Assembly (NCBI RefSeq): GCF_008326305.1 | Contig: NZ_BIXY01000032.1 | Span: 1-64,000 of the forward strand | Source of the DNA: Dictyobacter arantiisoli | Lineage (GTDB): Bacteria > Chloroflexota > Ktedonobacteria > Ktedonobacterales > Ktedonobacteraceae | Reading direction: 5' to 3' | DNA: 64,000 bases | Shown: piece by piece, positions 61,414 through 64,000 of the stretch | Position numbering within the stretch: the first letter of the stretch is position 1 | Layout: each line of letters starts with the position of its first letter | The notes under the pieces: generated by a model | Told to the model about the DNA's origin: nothing | Databases searched by the model: none | Seen by the model: the letters and a program-made list of their open reading frames with translations, nothing else | Position numbers and translations under genes: made by a program

Positions 61414-62370
61414 CTAGGGATGCTCTGCTATATACGCCTCAATCTTCGCGATCTCAGTCTCGCTCAGGCGGAAATCTCCGGCACCGATAATCTCATCGAC
61501 CTGTCCGGGATGACGTCCACCGACGATAGCAGCGGTAACAGCGGGATGATGCAGGGTCCAGGCCAGCGCAATCTCTCCGGCGGATCTTCCATGCTCCTGC
61601 CCTACCACGGCGAGAAACTTCGCCAGGGCAAGATTGCGATACAGGCGCGGCGGCGTGAAGTTGGGATTGCGGCTACGCCAATCGGTACTCGGTAAATTTT
61701 GTACCCGTTGTTCATTCCAGGTTCCAGTAAGCAGGCCAGAAGCCATTGGGGAATATACAATTACCCCAATCGCATGTTCCAGACAAAAGTCGAGTACGTC
61801 TTTTTCGATATCGCGCTGCAACAAAGAATAGGGAGGTTGTAACGAACTCACAGGCGCAATCTTCTGGGCACGAGCGAGTTGGTTGACATTGAAATTAGAG
61901 ACCCCGATATGGCGTACCTTACCTTCAGCCTTCAAGGCCGCCAGTGTGGTCCAGCCCTCCTCAATATCCTCATCGGGATTGGGCCAGTGGATCTGATAAA
62001 GATCGATCACATCAACCTGCAAGCGCCGCAGGCTCTCCTCGACCTCCTCACGGATCGAGGCGGCCTTTAAATTACCAGCGATTTTGCCATCCGCGGTCCG
62101 GCGACGCGAACATTTCGTGAAGATATAGGGACGCTCGCTGCGACCTTTCAAGGCGCGCGCCACAACCTCTTCAGCATGCCCAAAACCATAGACTGCCGCA
62201 GTATCGATCCAGTTCATACCCAGATCCAGGGCATGTTGGATCGTCTTGATCGAAGCCTCATCATCCTGAGGTCCCCAGGCCGCAGGCCAGCCTTCACCGC
62301 CCAGGGCAAATGTCCCAAATCCCAATGCGCTAATTTCAAGATCAGTATTCCCCAAACGTCTCTTTTCCAT
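61414..62370 (-). CDS. Aldo/keto reductase
   Basis: 318 residues. TIM-barrel with catalytic tetrad: Asp and Tyr in NWIDTAAVYGFG, Lys in FTKCSRR, His in YQIHWPNPD. VSNFN and the NADPH-binding end AIVGGRHPGQVDEI are present. Substrate unknown. Its start ATG 62370 follows TGGAGG. Confidence 0.95.
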   Translation of the reverse strand: MEKRRLGNTDLEISALGFGTFALGGEGWPAAWGPQDDEASIKTIQHALDLGMNWIDTAAVYGFGHAEEVVARALKGRSERPYIFTKCSRRRTADGKIAGNLKAASIREEVEESLRRLQVDVIDLYQIHWPNPDEDIEEGWTTLAALKAEGKVRHIGVSNFNVNQLARAQKIAPVSSLQPPYSLLQRDIEKDVLDFCLEHAIGVIVYSPMASGLLTGTWNEQRVQNLPSTDWRSRNPNFTPPRLYRNLALAKFLAVVGQEHGRSAGEIALAWTLHHPAVTAAIVGGRHPGQVDEIIGAGDFRLSETEIAKIEAYIAEHP

Positions 62371-62528
62371 ATATCCTCCAAATAGAACAGCAAAAACAGC
62401 ATATCCGCTTTCACTTTAATCTTATCCCATGCAAACAGTTAGCCACAAACGCCTTTCAATTCAAGCACACCAGACATAGCAGGCCAGAAGAGGCTTCCTA
62501 TCAGGAAGGAATATGTTAGCCAGTTACA

Positions 62529-62558
62529 TTGACACTCTATTTTTTTCACGGGTACAAT
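62529..62558 (+). promoter_or_regulatory. Promoter of etfBA
   Basis: TTGACA (62529-62534), 18-base spacer, TACAAT (62553-62558), 75 bases before the etfB start. Confidence 0.75.
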
Positions 62559-62632
62559 AATATAGCTCAGGGAAACAGCGTTGTTTTCCGTATATCCTAC
62601 GTCCCCCACAACAGAAGACGAGGCGATAAACA

Positions 62633-63418
62633 ATGAAGATGTTTGTTTGTATAAAACAGGTACCTGATCCTAATACAGCTATCAGTAAATTAGATCCTGC
62701 TACAAAACGACTCGTACGCAGCGGTGTGTCACTGGTGCTCGATCCCGGTGATGAGAGCACGATTTCAGCGGCCATTAAGCTGCGCGACAAGGTTGGCAAT
62801 AGCGAACTGGTCGCGCTGAGTATGGGGCCAGCCAGCGCGCAAGAAGCGACACGCCGCGCACTGGCCATGGGTGTTGATCGCGCTATTCTGATTACCGATC
62901 CTGCCCTGGCTGGTTCCGATGCCTTCAGCACCGCACAGGTGCTGGCCGCCGCCCTGAAAAAAGAGGGCGCCGATCTGATCTTCTGCTCAACTGAGAGTAC
63001 CGATGGCTACACGGGTATGGTCCCCGGTGGCATCGCGGAATTCCTTGGTATTCCCCAACTGACCTTTGCTCGCGAAATTACTATCGAGGGGCAGAAGGCC
63101 ATTATCAAACGCGTGATCCCCAAAGGCTATCAAACTATCGAAAGCACATTACCCGCAGTGATTACCATTGCCAGCGGCTCCTATGAAGCTATTTATCCGA
63201 CGATGAAGGGTATTATGGGTGCCAAAAAGAAAACTTTAACTCAGATGAGTCTGGCTGATCTGGGCATCGCTGCCACACAGGTCGGTGAGGCTGGCGCACA
63301 TGAACGTGTGCTCTCGATTGGCAAGGCTGAAGCACGTGCAGCCGGACAAATCATCAAAGACGATGGCAACGCCGCCCAACAGATTGCGGAGTTTTTGCAG
63401 CGTTACCAGTTACTCTAG
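62633..63418 (+). CDS. etfB: Electron-transfer flavoprotein beta subunit
   Basis: 261 residues. KQVPDPN.AI start, NPGDE-like DPGDEST, VALSMGP, ALAMGVDRAILITDPALAGSD and CSTESTDGYTGMVPGGIAEF (ETF/AMP signature) are present. Works with the alpha subunit to pass electrons from dehydrogenases to quinones. etfA follows by 12 bases. Confidence 0.96.
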   Translation: MKMFVCIKQVPDPNTAISKLDPATKRLVRSGVSLVLDPGDESTISAAIKLRDKVGNSELVALSMGPASAQEATRRALAMGVDRAILITDPALAGSDAFSTAQVLAAALKKEGADLIFCSTESTDGYTGMVPGGIAEFLGIPQLTFAREITIEGQKAIIKRVIPKGYQTIESTLPAVITIASGSYEAIYPTMKGIMGAKKKTLTQMSLADLGIAATQVGEAGAHERVLSIGKAEARAAGQIIKDDGNAAQQIAEFLQRYQLL

Positions 63419-63430
63419 GAGGTACACAAC

Positions 63431-64000
63431 ATGCCACATACTATTTGGGTCCTGGTAGAGCTGGAAGATGGCGCGCCGGTACGCTCTTCGCTCGAAGTTT
63501 TGGGGAAAGCCGCTAAATTGGGACGAGCGGAAGCGATTGTGCTGGGCAGTGCCGCAGCCGAGGTGGCTCCCATCCTGGGGCAATACGGTGCGGAAAAAGT
63601 CTATGTCCATGCCGATGCCACCTATGATAATTATCTGACCTTACCGGCGGTCGAGACGGTAAGCGCATTATTACAGCAGCATCAACCATCATTGATCCTG
63701 CTACCAACCACATATGATCTCCGCGATATCGCAGCCCGCTTGAATATACGCAACAATCTGGGATTGATTACCGATGCGACTGATCTGATGCTGGATGCGG
63801 ATGGCATCAAAGCAACTGTGCCCTGGGGTGGTGAGACAATTGTTACAGCCACGCTGACACAGCGAGGTCCCGGTATCGTCCTGACACGACCAAAGGCCTT
63901 TGCCGTTGAGCAGTTTGAGGGACGTAACGCGGAAATTGAGCATATCAATCCCAGCTTTAGTAGCGCAGCCCGGACTATCAAGATACTGGAGACGGTGGTA
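63431..64000 (+). CDS. etfA: Electron-transfer flavoprotein alpha subunit (cut by window end)
   Basis: 190 codons to the window end, no stop. ATG 63431 after AGGAGG. Begins IWVLVELEDGAPVRSSLEVL, then LGQYGAEKVYVHAD and PTTYDLRDIAARL. The N-terminal domain of EtfA is complete; the FAD-binding C-terminal domain lies outside. Confidence 0.93.
   Translation, partial: MPHTIWVLVELEDGAPVRSSLEVLGKAAKLGRAEAIVLGSAAAEVAPILGQYGAEKVYVHADATYDNYLTLPAVETVSALLQQHQPSLILLPTTYDLRDIAARLNIRNNLGLITDATDLMLDADGIKATVPWGGETIVTATLTQRGPGIVLTRPKAFAVEQFEGRNAEIEHINPSFSSAARTIKILETVV

Overview
This window is bacterial chromosomal DNA, dense in genes on both strands. The gene set (membrane-rich Rhs-type repeats, a large MoxR/VWA operon, endonuclease-type MutL next to MutS, a bacterial RIO kinase, cytochrome bd, menaquinone synthesis) fits a spore-forming Chloroflexota of the Ktedonobacteria type. 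That placement is an inference from gene content and style, not from a marker gene. I saw no rRNA, tRNA, CRISPR array, transposase or plasmid function.

Layout. (1) 1-4380: a degenerate array of four C-terminal Rhs pieces. Each has the same core sequence followed by a different hydrophobic, glycine-rich tip, and three of the four are followed by a small AT-rich membrane-protein gene. A 40-codon antisense fragment of purH is fused to one piece. (2) 4578-9079: mutL and mutS, minus strand. (3) 9443-23447: metabolic and housekeeping genes: DUF4139, YbjQ, class V aminotransferase, YbdK-type ligase, PfpI, metH, cysS, penicillin acylase. (4) 23722-30239: an XRE regulator with a clear promoter and operator, then an NfeD-flotillin-PspA membrane-maintenance module, a 40-residue membrane protein and a multi-domain response regulator. 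(5) 30659-34309: rpiA-panC-panB plus a divergent ketol-acid reductoisomerase that may replace PanE as ketopantoate reductase. (6) 34805-48602: an eight-gene operon with a secreted/membrane protein, ABC ATPase and permease, a glutamine-glycine repeat membrane protein, MoxR ATPase, DUF58 and two large VWA proteins. (7) 48698-54978: HPr, enzyme I, a novel repeat protein, an alcohol dehydrogenase and a RIO kinase behind an attenuator-like leader. (8) 55283-64000: DUF5808, MenA, cytochrome bd, acetyltransferase, aldo/keto reductase and electron-transfer flavoprotein (alpha subunit cut by the window end).

Intergenic spaces often hold very long, perfect inverted repeats, with stems of 15-31 bp. Several lie next to a recurring GAGCACC...GGTG box, which suggests a dispersed palindromic repeat family in this genome. 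The most interesting functional leads are the KARI-like protein in the pantothenate cluster, the Rhs tip/membrane-protein array, the degenerate VWA metal sites in the MoxR operon, and the leader of the RIO kinase.
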